A DNA stretch of 64,000 nucleotides, taken from contig NC_040028.1 of NCBI RefSeq assembly GCF_000972845.2, positions 17,978,871-18,042,870 on the forward strand. Direction: 5' to 3'. Shown piece after piece: positions 22,201 to 33,262 of this stretch; the first letter of the stretch is position 1, and each line of letters begins with the position of its first letter. The notes beneath the pieces were generated by a model. It was not told where the DNA came from. It ran no database searches and was given only the letters and a program-made list of their open reading frames with translations. This DNA comes from Larimichthys crocea. Lineage: Eukaryota > Chordata > Actinopteri > Sciaenidae. A program made the position numbers and the translations under genes.

Positions 22201-25200
22201 GCCGCTTGCACCAAAAAGCAAGTTTCATGTTTTTCAGCAGCATAAAATTGACTTATATTATATTTGATGAGTCTCTCTCCTTCATCTTCACATATGCGAC
22301 AGGTGACGGGCTCAGGAATCATCAAACAAAACAAAGTTCTCTTGATGCATTTTAATAAACTCAAGAAAAACTTGATAACAAAGACTTTATTGACTTATGA
22401 GCTAATCAAAACTATTAAACTGACATGTACCGCCATAGTGCCATGTTGTGGTTAAAGTAAAGCGTTGTACACACACACACACACACTCAGAAACATAGAT
22501 ACTCACATGAACACACAGACTGTAGTATGTTGTGTATGTGCAAGTGTAGTATTCAATTCTGGCTTCTCATACAAAAGACAGAGAAAAATATAAATATGTA
22601 ACTATTTAAATGTGATAAATAGAATAAAACAAAAAGATTTACAACAGTATTTGTGTCTAATAATCAAATATCTGTGTGAATGTGTGAAAAAATAATGAGT
22701 GCAGCCTTGAAATCATTGTTACAGTGAACGTTTTGTCATAAAGTTAGAGGTGTCAGCATGAACACCGCGACGATTTATTAAATATAACACGTTGGTCAGT
22801 TCATAAAATCTTCTTATAGAGTCTTTTTCTTTTCTAAATCTGCCTCTGCTGCTGTTTTCTTTCCTGTAATGTTCATTTTTATAATTCTAGTGCAGCAAAC
22901 ATGTTTCAGACTACAGAAAAAAGCAGATATACAGTAATTCAGAAATATAAATGTAACATAAAATATCTCTCCTGCATCTTGACGGAGTTTTTTAAAATGT
23001 GTTTGAACTCAGTTTTAATATTTTAATATGAAATAAAACAACATCTGGATAACAAGTACTTTTTTTGTTCATAATACTTCTGTAGTTTTACTTCAGTGAA
23101 AGTTTGAATACTTTAATCTGGAATGAAGTCTCTAAATACTTCGTCCATTTCAGGGTATAAGTATGAATGATAATGTAAATAACTAAATGTGAGTAAATAT
23201 CACTGATGTCGGGTAAAAGTCACGTCTTCACTGCTTGTTTCTTCACATTAAAAACTTTTTAATAAACGTGTGTGTGTGTGTGTGTGTGTGTGTTATCACT
23301 GATCATATTCACGTCACAGCAGCAGAAGAGACAACCTATTCCGATAAAGTGCCGTTTCAGATATAGATACAGAATAGAACAAAATTAAATAAAAAATATA
23401 CTGAAATAAATTAGATTTTTTTTACATTACATCAGCGTATATGAATGAATTACACTGAGGAACACAGTTTCTGTTGAGTTCGGTCTGACAGCTGTTCTTA
23501 ACAAATCTTTGGGTGTGGAATCCAAAATTGATCTCAGTTTTTCTCCATCACATCAAGTTTTTAAACTATAGGATCCTTGTTTTCTTAAAAAATATGAAAA
23601 ATACTGAACTTAACAGATATGTGCTTGTTTTCACTTAAACAAAAGTAACAGTGCAATGATCTTTTTGCTCTCTCCAAACCACGGGGATACCAAACGCCAA
23701 CTTTTCACGTGTTCCTTTGGTCCACATCCGTAAACTCTCCACACACTGCTTGCACACTTTGTGAGGGGCCCATGTCTTGTTGTCTTGATCACAGAGTTTA
23801 ATTTAAAATATGCAAAATATGCTCGTTTGACAAATGCACTGATGTTTGCTTTCCTCTGACTTGGAATGGTGAAACTAGCACAAATATAGCAAAAGGAGTC
23901 AGGGATGTTTAGGCGTTTACGAGAAGTAGCAGGAGCAGACATGATCTGGAACAAAGGAAATATATACCTATGGAAATAAAACACTAAGATGGAATAGTTA
24001 CAAGCTTTGAAAACTACAAAAACAGCATCAAACCGAATATAACTTACAAAAACTGACTGCAATTTTGGAATCAGCACACCAATTTTAGTTTTAATCAGCA
24101 TAAAAATCTCATTTATGCTGATTTTTTTTTTCAAATTGTTCCTCAGTGTAATCCAAAATGCATGATGCATGTGAGAAAACAAAGAAATGTGATGTAAAGG
24201 ATAGAAACTATAAAAGACAACATCAGGTGTGTGTGTGTGTGTGTGATGACGTTCAGGATGTCCATTTAGCACCCTGGATGGAAAAAGCACATACGTGATG
24301 CACATGACAGGGCTGAGTGAGACCCCTGAAACAACTGAAACAGGAAATAAGGGAGTGTGTATCTGCGTGCAGCATCTTCCTGTCAGCTCTGAGGTTGTTT
24401 ATCTCGAGGTGTGCGGTTGGAACAGAAGCCATGTTTGTTAGAGTGGTGATTCAGTGAAGCTGTAACTTATAAAACGTATAAAAATAATCTTAGAGTAGAA
24501 GAAATGTTACGTTACTTCCACAGTGGCTGTGAAAGTAACGTAATGTTTCTTCTACTCTAAGATTATTTTTATACTTCAGAAAGGAAACAGCAAGTCTGGA
24601 GCTATCAGATTTATTTTATTTGGGTTTTTTTTTTTTTGTCTTATGTCTGAAAATGTGTGATTTTTTTTTATTTACAATTTGTTTTAAGGGTTTTTGGGAA
24701 ATAAGGTGACTTTTTTTTTTAATGAAATCAACGAAAGCATTTCAAATAATGAAAATATTTCTTGTACATTATTTTAAATAAATAAACAAAAAACAAAAAG
24801 TCATTTTGTTCTTTTTTTTTTTTTGGAGACTTTATCTCCAGAAGAATTCGATATATAAAATGTTAAGCAATGTTCTTGGAAACACATTTTTCTGCTTCAT
24901 TGTAGAAAGGTATATAAAATGTCCGATAATATATGAAGCTACAACCAACAGCAGCAGTTTGGTCAGTTTAGGTCATTTAAATTAGCACAAATACTGCAAA
25001 CAACAACAACAACAACAACAGGTGGAATCGATGTATAATTCTAGAATAAAACGACCACCAACTCCTCAGGTTTTGTACTCGAAGATAAACTGGTTGTTCT
25101 GAACTTGTTTAATGTTCATTGTGGGAACTGAATGCAAATAAATAAAAAATAAAAGAGTTGAAACACCTTTCGTGCTCTGGAGCACTTTGAGTTTTCTGCA

Positions 25201-27374
25201 GAACCTTTTTATCCTGAAGAACTCTTTGTGCTGTTAAAGATTCTTTGCGGTAGCTGAATGCAAAAAAAAACAAAAAAACTTTAAGTCACAATTACAGCAT
25301 CTTTGGTGCTAAGTTATCTTTTCTTATTCTTCTTAAGCAGCACTGATTACCGCTTCTTTAAGTGACCTGGTTTTGATTTAAAAAAAAAGAAAAGTCTGAA
25401 GTGCGTATAGCTTTACCTAAGTATTGACTAACATGTGGCTGTGCGTGTAAATTATTGTTGGGTTGACGTTTCTAATAATTAAGGGTAATACTCTACAACT
25501 GTTTTATACAGAGAGCAATTAGTAATGTGAAAGTAATTTACCCCAAATTTGCAATTCAATTAAATATTTTAACCCTTTAAACCTTGAACTCAGGAACAAA
25601 TACTATTTGTACTAAAGTCTGGGAATAACTTGACAATGAATGGTTCTCTGATTAATCTATGGCATCAACATGAAGACGGATAGGTTTATTTTTAATGGTG
25701 TATGGATTAAATGAAATCGGCAAGAAACTAAATTAAAAAAGAGAAAAAGGTTTTGTGAGTTTAGCCATCACAGCTGCCAAAAGATGTATCACAACTGAGT
25801 GCAATCATGAAGATCCTCCTAGTATCACTTGATGGATTCATGAAGTTAGCAGCCTGCAGCTCTTTCATAAAACCTGGGGCCCAATTATTTACTTTCTCAA
25901 TTTTATTTCATCCCTATGTCTTTACCTTATGTGTGTATAGGGGTAGGAAGTGAAGGGTGGGTCACTTAGTAAATGAAGAGGATATGTATATATTTATATA
26001 TATACGTGTGTGTGTGTTGTGTGTTTTATGTTTCAAATGAAGATTAGAAGTTGTACGATCTCTTGTCGCGGCACTGGTTTTGTACTAGGTTCTGTTCTAA
26101 TATGTCATGTTTGTCACTATATGAGCGTGGAAAATGAATAAACAAAATATAAGCGTTTATTTCTTCAACAAGGACCGGACAAAACATTTAAATATTTCCA
26201 TTCGTCTCGGGTCTGAATGTCTCGCTCAGTATTTCAGAGCTTTAATGAAGAGCTGGAAGAAGCTACGATCAGTATCCTGTGGAACAAAATAATGTTTCCA
26301 CCAAAACAACTTAAAACAGGCACGAACGGAGAAAACTGAACATTCAGAGGCTGAGGATGTTATTTACTGTGCGTATGTAATGTGCCTTAATCACTGTTAA
26401 AGCCAACACTGAGCAACATTTAGTAGTTGTTGCTAACTCAGCCTGGTGTTATATAACTACACCTAATAATATAACTTCATAATTACATTTCTGACATTAC
26501 AAATATAAAGAAAGACATCGTCTGCAAAAAGGCGTAACGCCTGGGAATCAAACAGTGTCAAGGTTACAAACATGTAAAAGTATTAAACATATAACCATGC
26601 CTATGGCAGAAACCTTCACAAACATACGCTATGGTGTGTGTGTTTTTTTCTGCTGTGGGAGTTTTGATGTTTTATCTTCATCACAAGAAGCTGCGGAAAA
26701 ACCAACAGTGGAAATAGTTTTTTTTTTCTTTCAACACGCAAAGGGAGAGATTACTTATTCATGGATACTCTTTCTTCATCAGGATGAATCCGACTTAAAT
26801 ACATGAACAGGACATGAAAGTGTTTTTTGATCATTTTTGGAGATTTGGAATTTTTTTAAACAAACCCCCCCAGAAACTTTGACATAAAAGAGAAAACATC
26901 AAAAGCACAGAAACTTCTTCTTCGTCTTATGAAAACTTAATAAATCCAAATTTAAGAAAAGGAGTACATTATTGTGCTTTATGCTGACACTGCTTTGAAT
27001 GATAGTCAACCACATGCGGATTTATTCACTCATGCCATATTCATGTTTATTTTGTGCATCTGGTTTTAATTTGTACATCTTCAACAGACAGCAGGCTTGT
27101 CTTTTTTTTAATGTTTTTGTTTCCAGTGCACCAAATATAGGCAACTATTCTAATAACAATGAATGGAAAATGTAATCATTCTCTCTCGTCTTGTAACAGA
27201 AGGCCTGTGTTACGGAAGATGACGGATGAAGAAGAAGGCAATCGGAGTTTTCGTCCTTCATCACATAGACAAACATTTCAACTCTTTTTGTCAATTAAAA
27301 AGTCACTTACTGCCACAGGAAACAGGCACCAGGAGCACAAACAGCACAAACACACCTCTCCTCTGTACATCCAT
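19258..27374 (-). CDS. cd247: T-cell receptor zeta chain (CD3 zeta)
   Basis: Signalling subunit of the T-cell receptor, in the plasma membrane. Minus-strand coding exons in order: 27374-27311, 21971-21871, 21281-21246, 21151-21128, 21049-20987, 19338-19258; total 122 aa with matching phases. Residues 1-20 are a signal peptide (MDVQRRGVFVLFVLLVPVSC). The ectodomain is very short. The membrane segment (about 31-52) has Cys33 for the disulphide dimer and Asp37, which pairs with basic TCR residues, in the order of the zeta family (CYVLD). The exon starting FSDLAP matches FSRSADAP of zeta. Tail: one full ITAM, YQEL (74-77) to YQVL (86-89), and a lone YESL (108-111). Human zeta has 164 aa and three ITAMs. 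Position next to pou2f1, tail to tail, matches human. FCER1G was considered; synteny and the third exon favour CD247. Confidence 0.88.
19440..19650 (-). repeat. Dispersed repeat family A, copy 2
   Basis: It carries the family A core in reverse orientation (CACTTGAGGCTGGCTCCAGA) and the block AATAAACATGTTTACAGCCT. It lies just upstream of the last coding exon of cd247 on the minus strand, in the last intron. Confidence 0.8.
20127..20480 (+). mobile_element. LINE reverse-transcriptase fragment in cd247 intron 5
   Basis: Broken frames read CTDDVVLLASS, then GMRVSTSKSEA, then SLPQVILVSCSRVMGKW. These match the pattern of the RT palm (Y/F-ADD box) and the following STSKSEAM segment of a common fish APE-type non-LTR retrotransposon. 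The catalytic box reads CTDD instead of (F/Y)ADD and the frame shifts at least once, so the copy is dead. It lies on the opposite strand to cd247. Confidence 0.75.
23476..24150 (-). mobile_element. Transposon-derived repeat C, copy 2 (uninterrupted)
   Basis: It is collinear with copy 1 at 17806-19055 but lacks the nested element. The minus-strand frame again starts MSAPATSRKRLN near 23942 and keeps the first Cys pair (FCYIC), but a one-base deletion near 23806 shifts the frame after YFAYFK, so the second Cys pair is lost. The frame then runs through unrelated codons. It is a dead copy in cd247 intron 1. Confidence 0.75.
24476..24574. repeat. 48-bp near-perfect hairpin in cd247 intron 1
   Basis: The left arm (24476-24523) and right arm (about 24527-24574) are reverse complements except for a few positions, all of which are transitions. 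The spacer is only about three bases. A transcript could fold into one long stem with G:U pairs at the mismatches. The very short loop is unlike a canonical pre-miRNA. It is more probably a young foldback or a short transposon, but both arms are unusually well kept. Confidence 0.8.
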
Positions 27375-27560
27375 GACTTTCCCTCCTTCTCTCTCTGTCT
27401 GTCTGTCTCTAGAAAAACTAGTTTTCTTGCTCTCCTGGTTGTTTGTGGTTGCCTCGTTCTTACCCCCACCTCCTTCCTACCTCGCTCTGATCAGAGGAAG
27501 TGGCTGAACTGACTACCTGTCAATGGACTGACACGCTGGCTGTGTGAACTTCAAAGATTC
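27375..27560 (-). promoter_or_regulatory. cd247: Presumptive cd247 promoter with ETS-type site
   Basis: This lies directly upstream of the signal-peptide exon on the minus strand. It contains AGAGGAAGTG on the + strand at 27493-27502, a good ETS-family (PU.1/Elf-type) core about 120 bases before the start codon, and a pyrimidine run CTCTCTGTCTGTCTGTCTCT near 27391. ETS factors are known to act at mammalian TCR-zeta promoters. No TATA box was seen. The assignment is inference. Confidence 0.35.
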
Positions 27561-27842
27561 GTACAGCCTTTTAACACCCACAGTAAGTCTCTGCTGTCGC
27601 TGGCTGTGTCACGTTCAACTGTTGTGCCCCAAAAACCTGCCAGCATCTGTTCCTCCAGGCTAAACTTAGCATCGCTGATGAGATATGACAAGCGAGTGCA
27701 GCTCACGTGCAGAGTCAGGACTATGAAAGGTGGATAAACTTCTGCAACCAACGATTACAACCTCAAATGAACCATCAGGACTGACTGAATGTTTTCTATA
27801 TTTTATATATTTTCAGAAAAACTAACACAAGCATCGACCTCC

Positions 27843-28020
27843 ATGGCTGAGAAGTGAAGCCAATGCTGAAGTGCCAAAAACTGCAGTTCCTCTAACGTCC
27901 ACTTGAGGCTGGCTCCAGAAGTGAGTCAGTCTCCATAAGTCCCCATGTTTCACAGCAGAAATAAACATGTTTACAGCCTGGTACAAAACACAGTTTTGGT
28001 CTCTGTAGCTAATTTCCTTG
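27843..28020 (-). repeat. Dispersed repeat family A, copy 3
   Basis: It contains the core CACTTGAGGCTGGCTCCAGA, then AGTGAGTCAGTCTCCATAAG, and ends with TGGTCTCTGTAGCTAATTTC, as in the other copies. It lies in the divergent intergenic region between cd247 and lamp1. Confidence 0.8.
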
Positions 28021-28404
28021 TTGCCGATTTGGGGATTTTTGTGTGTCTGTTCTTAAATCTTAATTAGTGCCGAGTGGCTACGACACGAGGCAGCTATTGT
28101 TGTTCTGTGTGTTTCTTTGTAGTTTTATTTCATCTTTCGCCCTTTTTCGTCATAATGCGACCCACAGTGGTGAGAGGACCCCAACAAATTATATATCAAC
28201 GTGCGTTTTCATCCCGAATCCCGTGCTATTACTTTTGTAAGAAAAGATTTCGCATAGGAATGAATGGGAAACCCTGAAAAAAACATTTTCAACAATGAAC
28301 TGCTCTGGCATACTTTCACAGAGAGACTTCATTTAAACTTTTAAACGTAGGTACTCTTGCCTTCTCTTCACTCATCGACAGCTTTTACCGTTTTTAAACT
28401 ATCA

Positions 28405-29160
28405 AGGCTCAAAGTTCCCCTCCTGGAGCTGCCACCTTACCACGGTGGAGGGGTTTGCGTGTTCCAATGCTCCCAGGAGCTATGTTGTCGGGGGCTTCAT
28501 GCCCCTGGTAGGGTCACCCAAGGCAATCAGGTCCTAGGTGAGGGACCAGACAAAGCGCAGCTCAAACCCTCTGATGAAATGTATATACAAGGAGCCAAGT
28601 TTCCCTTGCCCGGACATGGGTCACCGGGGCCCGGAGCCAGGTCTGGGGGTGGGGCTCGTTGGCGAGCGCCTGGTGGTCGGGCCTTCACCCATGGGCCCGA
28701 AAGGGTGACATGGGCCCCCCTTCACATGGGCCCACCACCCATGGGAGGGGTCTCAGGGGGCGTGTGCAAGGAGAGTTGGACGGCAGTCGGAGGCGGGGAC
28801 CCTGGCAGTCCGACCCCCGGTTGCAAAAGCTGGCTCTGGGGGCGTGGAACGTCACCTCTCTGGCGGGAAAGGAGCCTGAGCTGGTGTGCGAGGTTGAGAG
28901 GTGCCGGCTAGATATAGTCGGGCTCGCCTCGACGCACAGCATGGGCTCTGGAACCAGTTTCCTTGAGAGGGGTTGGACACTCTACCACTCTGGAGTTGCC
29001 CCCGGCGCAGACCGGGGGTGGGAATGCTTGTTTCCCCCCGGCTCGGCGCCTGTACGTTGGGGTTCACCCCGGTGGACGAGAGGGTAGCCTCCCTTCGCCT
29101 TCGGGTGGGGGAACGGGTCCTGACTGTCGTCTGTGCCTATGCACCGAATGGCAGTTTAGA
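28405..29160 (+). mobile_element. LINE 5' region and apurinic endonuclease fragment
   Basis: The 5' part (GGAGCTGCCACCTTACCACG and following) resembles the leader of a common fish non-LTR retrotransposon. The frame then gives GAWNVTSLAGKEPELV, DIVGLASTHSMGSG and LERGWTLYHSGVA, the N-terminal motifs of an APE-type endonuclease. Near 29010 the frame shifts to the next one (GMLVSPRLGACTLGFTPVDE, then VVCAYAPNGS). The element breaks off at about 29158. It is a truncated, frameshifted, inactive copy. Confidence 0.8.
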
Positions 29161-31285
29161 CACCTATGAAATAGACACCTATGAATTGAATCCAGCAGAA
29201 TAGATAATTAGACAGATTAATAAAATAAATAAAACAAGGCCATGAAATGTTAAAGTGCAAATAAAAGGCAATAAGAACAACATAATTTGAAAAATGCTTA
29301 AGAACAATTGTATAAAAAGTAAAAACTGAATTAAAAAACATAAAAACTAGAACAATAAAACCAATAAAATGTCCAAAGTAAATTAAAAATCTATAAGGAT
29401 CAAACAGAGGTAAAGATAAGACGATAAAGACTTGAAAGCTCGGCACTGAATGACGAGGCACCCTGAATAAAAGCCAGGCTGAAAGATTTTCTTTCATGTT
29501 TACAGAGGTAGACACAGTAATCTGAATTTAAAACATCACATTTAATGTATATTTACAGGTGCACTGCAGTAATGAGCACAAATCTGATTACGAGGTAGAA
29601 AATGTTGCTGTTAACAGTCGAACAGAGAAATCCATGAGCAGGCTGCAGAAACACTGATTTGACATTTGCAGCCGGTTACAGTCTGTTTCAGTAACTCTGT
29701 GTTCAAAAGGTCAATAGGTCGTCTCCATGATACTTAAACGTTAGTGTGTGTCTGTGCGAAGGAAGAAGTTACAGACACGAGGCCTCTGCTTCTTTCCAGA
29801 GCGTTGCATAATCACACTCCTCTGTGACACTTTAAGAAAATATTGAACCAGCCCGGCAGATAAACGAGCTCGGGTTAGGTTGCACGGAGAGGAGACTTCA
29901 TTTTGACACCGGTGTGTGAAATGTTGGTCTGACCTTAGCGACCTTTAATTAGACACTCACATCCGAACTGCTGGACCCCCAAATCAAGACGGCGTCATTG
30001 TCCTGTGAGCGACTCGGACTAACAGAGAGATAAACAATAAGGTTTATCTTATTTACTTTGCCATAATGTATAAATGATCATGTTATGAAGGTAACATCTT
30101 AAATCTGTAAGTAAACAGAAAATATCAAATAAATTCAGCCACTTTAAAAGTACAATCTATGATTTATTTATTAGATTTTCAACAAGAAAAAGAAAAAGAG
30201 TGTCAGACACAGGCCCTCAATGAAATGAAGTGAACGTAAACTTGGACTTGCCAAAATCTCAACAACACACACACGTACACACAAACCCATGAACAAATAA
30301 AAATAAATAAATAAATAAATAAAAGAAAAGAAAATCTAAAAATGGACAAACGTATGTGTTAACACCTCAACTGGTCGCCCCACGTACGAAAGGCTGGGTC
30401 GACCCGGGTTTCACTCCGGCCTGTGGTCCTTTCCTGCTGTCTTGTCAAATAAAGACAAACAATACCTTCTTACACTGTTGTCTGATCTTCACACACAGAG
30501 GACCAATAACTTTAAAATAGTCAGTTAGTTAGTCAGTCTTGTCCCAATCTGGAGACAGGGTCACCTTTGAAGGATCACAAGATAAATCTGACGTGTCATG
30601 AGACGATTATTGGAAGGGAAAACAAACCTCTGAGACAAATGTTTGTGTTTACTAGATAAATACTAGATAACCTGACCTGTTTGGGCCTCAGACAGATGAA
30701 ACCATGTGAGGAGTTTAAAGGGGAACTGATAACAACGCGACTTAACACAAACGTTTAAAAATCTATCAGAGGATCTATCTGAATCACCATTTAAAAAAAA
30801 ACATCTGGCAGTGTTTTCAAAGAATAACCTCCAATAAATAAAAATAATTCAAGATGTTTTTATTGTAAGATCTTCATCTGAAACATAACGAGTGAGTACA
30901 GCTGTTAAGTAGCAGTGTGAAAAGCACAATATGTTCCTGTAGAGGAGTTTATGTGGCTATGGTTAAGAGAAGGCGGATATCTGTCAGATCTATTATTATT
31001 TATTAGTCTGTATCCATTTCTGTTTTAAAGCACATCACAATTAATATAATTTCAATGATGGACAAAGAGTAGATGTCATTTTTTAAGATGTCTAACGACT
31101 AATTAAGTATTTTTATGCAGAATTAGACACAGATTTCTGTTTGAAGTTGTATTTTTATGTCTTAAAACGTTTATCCGAGCTAAATCTAGTCGGATGTTTT
31201 CAAAAATTGTGATTCAGACTGATCCTGTGACAGACACAGGAGACAGAAACAATATTCTCACGTCTTTATTCGCACAAGAATAAGA
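29160..31285. other. AT-rich intergenic stretch, no gene seen
   Basis: No exon or recognisable protein was found. The part near 30360-30470 resembles the body of the SINE at 60675 (CCACGTACGAAAGGCT, then CCGGCCTGTGGTCCTTTCCT). The parts 30663-30755 and 30960-31260 resemble sequence on the far side of lamp1 exon 1 (see the palindrome and direct-repeat entries). A short AAAT run lies near 30297. Confidence 0.6.
30360..30470 (+). mobile_element. Degenerate tRNA-derived SINE fragment
   Basis: The words CCCCACGTACGAAAGGCT and TCCGGCCTGTGGTCCTTTCC match the region after box A and the box-B tail of the SINE at 60675-60800. The tRNA head is poorly kept. It is a fragment only. Confidence 0.55.
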
Positions 31286-31290
31286 AAAAA

Positions 31291-32780
31291 CTGAAACTAA
31301 CAACACGCAGCTCGTCTGGTCATTCAGAAACCATTTACTGAGTAACATTAGTCAGCATTTAAACACCCAACCCTGCTTAATGTATCACAAGATGAAGCAA
31401 GTCAGATTTATTCTATTATTTATTCGTCTGTATCCATTTCCCATCACAATGGAATACAGTTTCAATGAGGGAGACAGGCTAGATGTATTTTTACTGTATA
31501 ATTTCGAGGTACTTGTACTCGTACTATTCAATTTTAAGCAGCTTTACAGGCTCTACTTCTACTCTACTATAATTTAGAGGAACATATTATAGTTTTTACA
31601 CTGCTATGTAGATTTTTAGAAGACTTTAAATGTCCATTTATTGGAGATATGTTGAATTTATTTATCATTTATTTGTCTGTGTCTATTTCTGTTTTAAAGC
31701 ACATCACAATAAATATAAATTCAAAGAGGGACAAAGAGTAGATGTCATTTTTAAGATGTTTAATGACTAATTAAGTATTTGTATGCAGAATCAGACACAA
31801 AATACTATTTAAAGTTGTATTTTTAAGTATTGAAATGTCAGTTTGAGGATCTTTAAACACACCAAATTAAAGTGTAATGACCTCACAGCTGTATTTAATA
31901 ACATAACCTGAGTTTTGTGTATTTTTACTGTATAATTTCAAGGTACTTGTACTTGTACTATTCAATTTTAAGCAGCTTTACAGGCTCTACTTTTACTCTA
32001 CTACAATTTAGAGGAACATGTTATAGTTTCTACACTGCTATGTAGATTTTTTGAAGACTTTACAATGAAAAAAACATCTTAAAACGTCTATTTATTGGAG
32101 ATATGTTGAATTTATTTATCATTTATTTGTCTGTGTCTATTTCTGTTCTAAAGCACATCACAATGAAAGAGTAGATGTCATTTTTTATGATGTTTAATGA
32201 CCAATTAAGTATTTCTATGCAGAATCAGACACAAAATACTGTTTAAAGTTGTATTTTAAGTATTTAAACGTCAGTTTGAGGATCTCTAAACACACCAAAT
32301 TAAAGTGTAATGACCTCACAGCTGTATTTAATAACATAACCTGAGTTATGTATAATTTCGAGGTACTTGTACTCGTACTATTCAATTTTAAGCAGCTTTA
32401 CAGGCTCTACTTCTACTCTACTACAATTTAGAGGAACATGTTATAGTTTCTACACTGCTATGTAGATTTTTAGAAGACTTTAAATGTCCATTTATTGGAG
32501 ATATGTTGAATTTATTTATCATTTATTTGTCTGTGTCCATTTCTGTTTTAAAGCACATCACAATAAATATAAATTCAAAGAGGGACAAAGAGTAGATGTC
32601 ATTTTTAAGATGTTTAATGACTAATTAAGTATATGTATGCTGAATCAGACACAAAATACTATTTAAAGTTGTATTTTTAAGTATTTAAACGTCAGTTTGA
32701 GGATCTTTAAACACACCAAATTAAAGTGTAATGACCTCACAGCTGTATTTAATAACATAACCTGAGTTTTGTGTATTTTT
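31291..32780 (+). repeat. Left arm of the lamp1 palindrome, with tandem units of about 420 bp
   Basis: The arm starts CTGAAACTAACAACACGCAG and ends near the third ATAACCTGAGTTTTGTGTA. Inside are three tandem units, each with AAAGTGTAATGACCTCACAG, GCAGCTTTACAGGCTCTACT and AATTAAGTAT blocks. The whole arm is repeated in inverted orientation at 33540-34557, where only two units are present. A 65-codon frame (31380-31577) is mirrored at 34467-34270 with few changes, but it is A/T-rich and has no known similarity. The class of element is not known. Confidence 0.85.
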
Positions 32781-32965
32781 ACTGTATTTAAGAATAATTT
32801 CGAGGTACTAGAAGTATTTATTTATTTTGAGGATCTCTAAAGTATTTATTTACTTAAATACAGTACTTGAGTAAACATACTTGCATCAGTACATGTCAGT
32901 GTTGGTTATTTATAATTAATTATTAATAATTAATTTTTCGACGGGAACAAAGCGTGTTGTCGGTT

Positions 32966-33003
32966 GTCACGTGACTTTCTGGGTGTTTCTTAAGTCACAT
33001 GAC
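32966..33003 (+). promoter_or_regulatory. lamp1: Two CLEAR-type E-boxes upstream of lamp1
   Basis: GTCACGTGAC at 32966-32975 is a perfect match to the palindromic CLEAR element bound by TFEB, TFE3 and MITF at lysosomal genes. GTCACATGAC at 32994-33003 is a variant with the CATG core (M-box-like). They lie 28 bases apart and about 260-300 bases upstream of the start codon. LAMP1 is an established CLEAR-network gene in mammals. The sites stand in the unique spacer of the palindrome. Confidence 0.75.
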
Positions 33004-33182
33004 CGTGATGTCAGCGCAGTAGCAGCAGCAGCGGAGGTAGTGTCGGTGTCGGTTGTTGTCGGTGGTTGTTGAAGTGTTGAAGTGTTTTAAACTAGGCGAG
33101 CTAAGTGACCGTCACAGTTAGCACGGCCCGGCACGGATCGAGTCCAAACAGCTGAGCAGAGCCAGTCAGCTGTTCGGTGTTG

Positions 33183-33190
33183 TGACGTCA
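33183..33190 (+). promoter_or_regulatory. lamp1: Full CRE TGACGTCA near the lamp1 start
   Basis: A perfect cAMP response element lies about 75 bases before the lamp1 start codon, in GC-rich sequence. It may be in the promoter or the 5'UTR. CREB/ATF-family binding is inference from the motif alone. Confidence 0.45.
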
Positions 33191-33262
33191 GCCTCCGCTC
33201 GCTGCCCCCGGTCCGCCGTGATTTCTCCCCCGTGCACGGTCGACCACAGCCCGCAGAGAAAC

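Larger units (their letters stand above)
21972..27310 (-). other. cd247: Large first intron of cd247
   Basis: This 5.3-kb intron holds repeat C copy 2, a near-perfect hairpin (24476-24574), CA/GT microsatellites (near 22470, 23270, 24227) and several T or A runs. No further exon was recognised. Apart from the listed elements I see nothing that can be named. Confidence 0.7.

Noticed and set aside
23631..24305. 224-aa frame on the minus strand
   Set aside because: It starts in a GT repeat region and joins unrelated sequence to the frameshifted transposon protein; it is not a gene of its own.
27159..27512. Plus-strand frames over cd247 exon 1
   Set aside because: They are antisense to the signal-peptide exon and its promoter, without similarity or splice support.
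31380..31577. Duplicated 65-aa frame (also 34467-34270)
   Set aside because: Both copies lie in the palindrome arms, so their similarity only reflects the DNA repeat; composition is AT-driven and no known protein is recognised.
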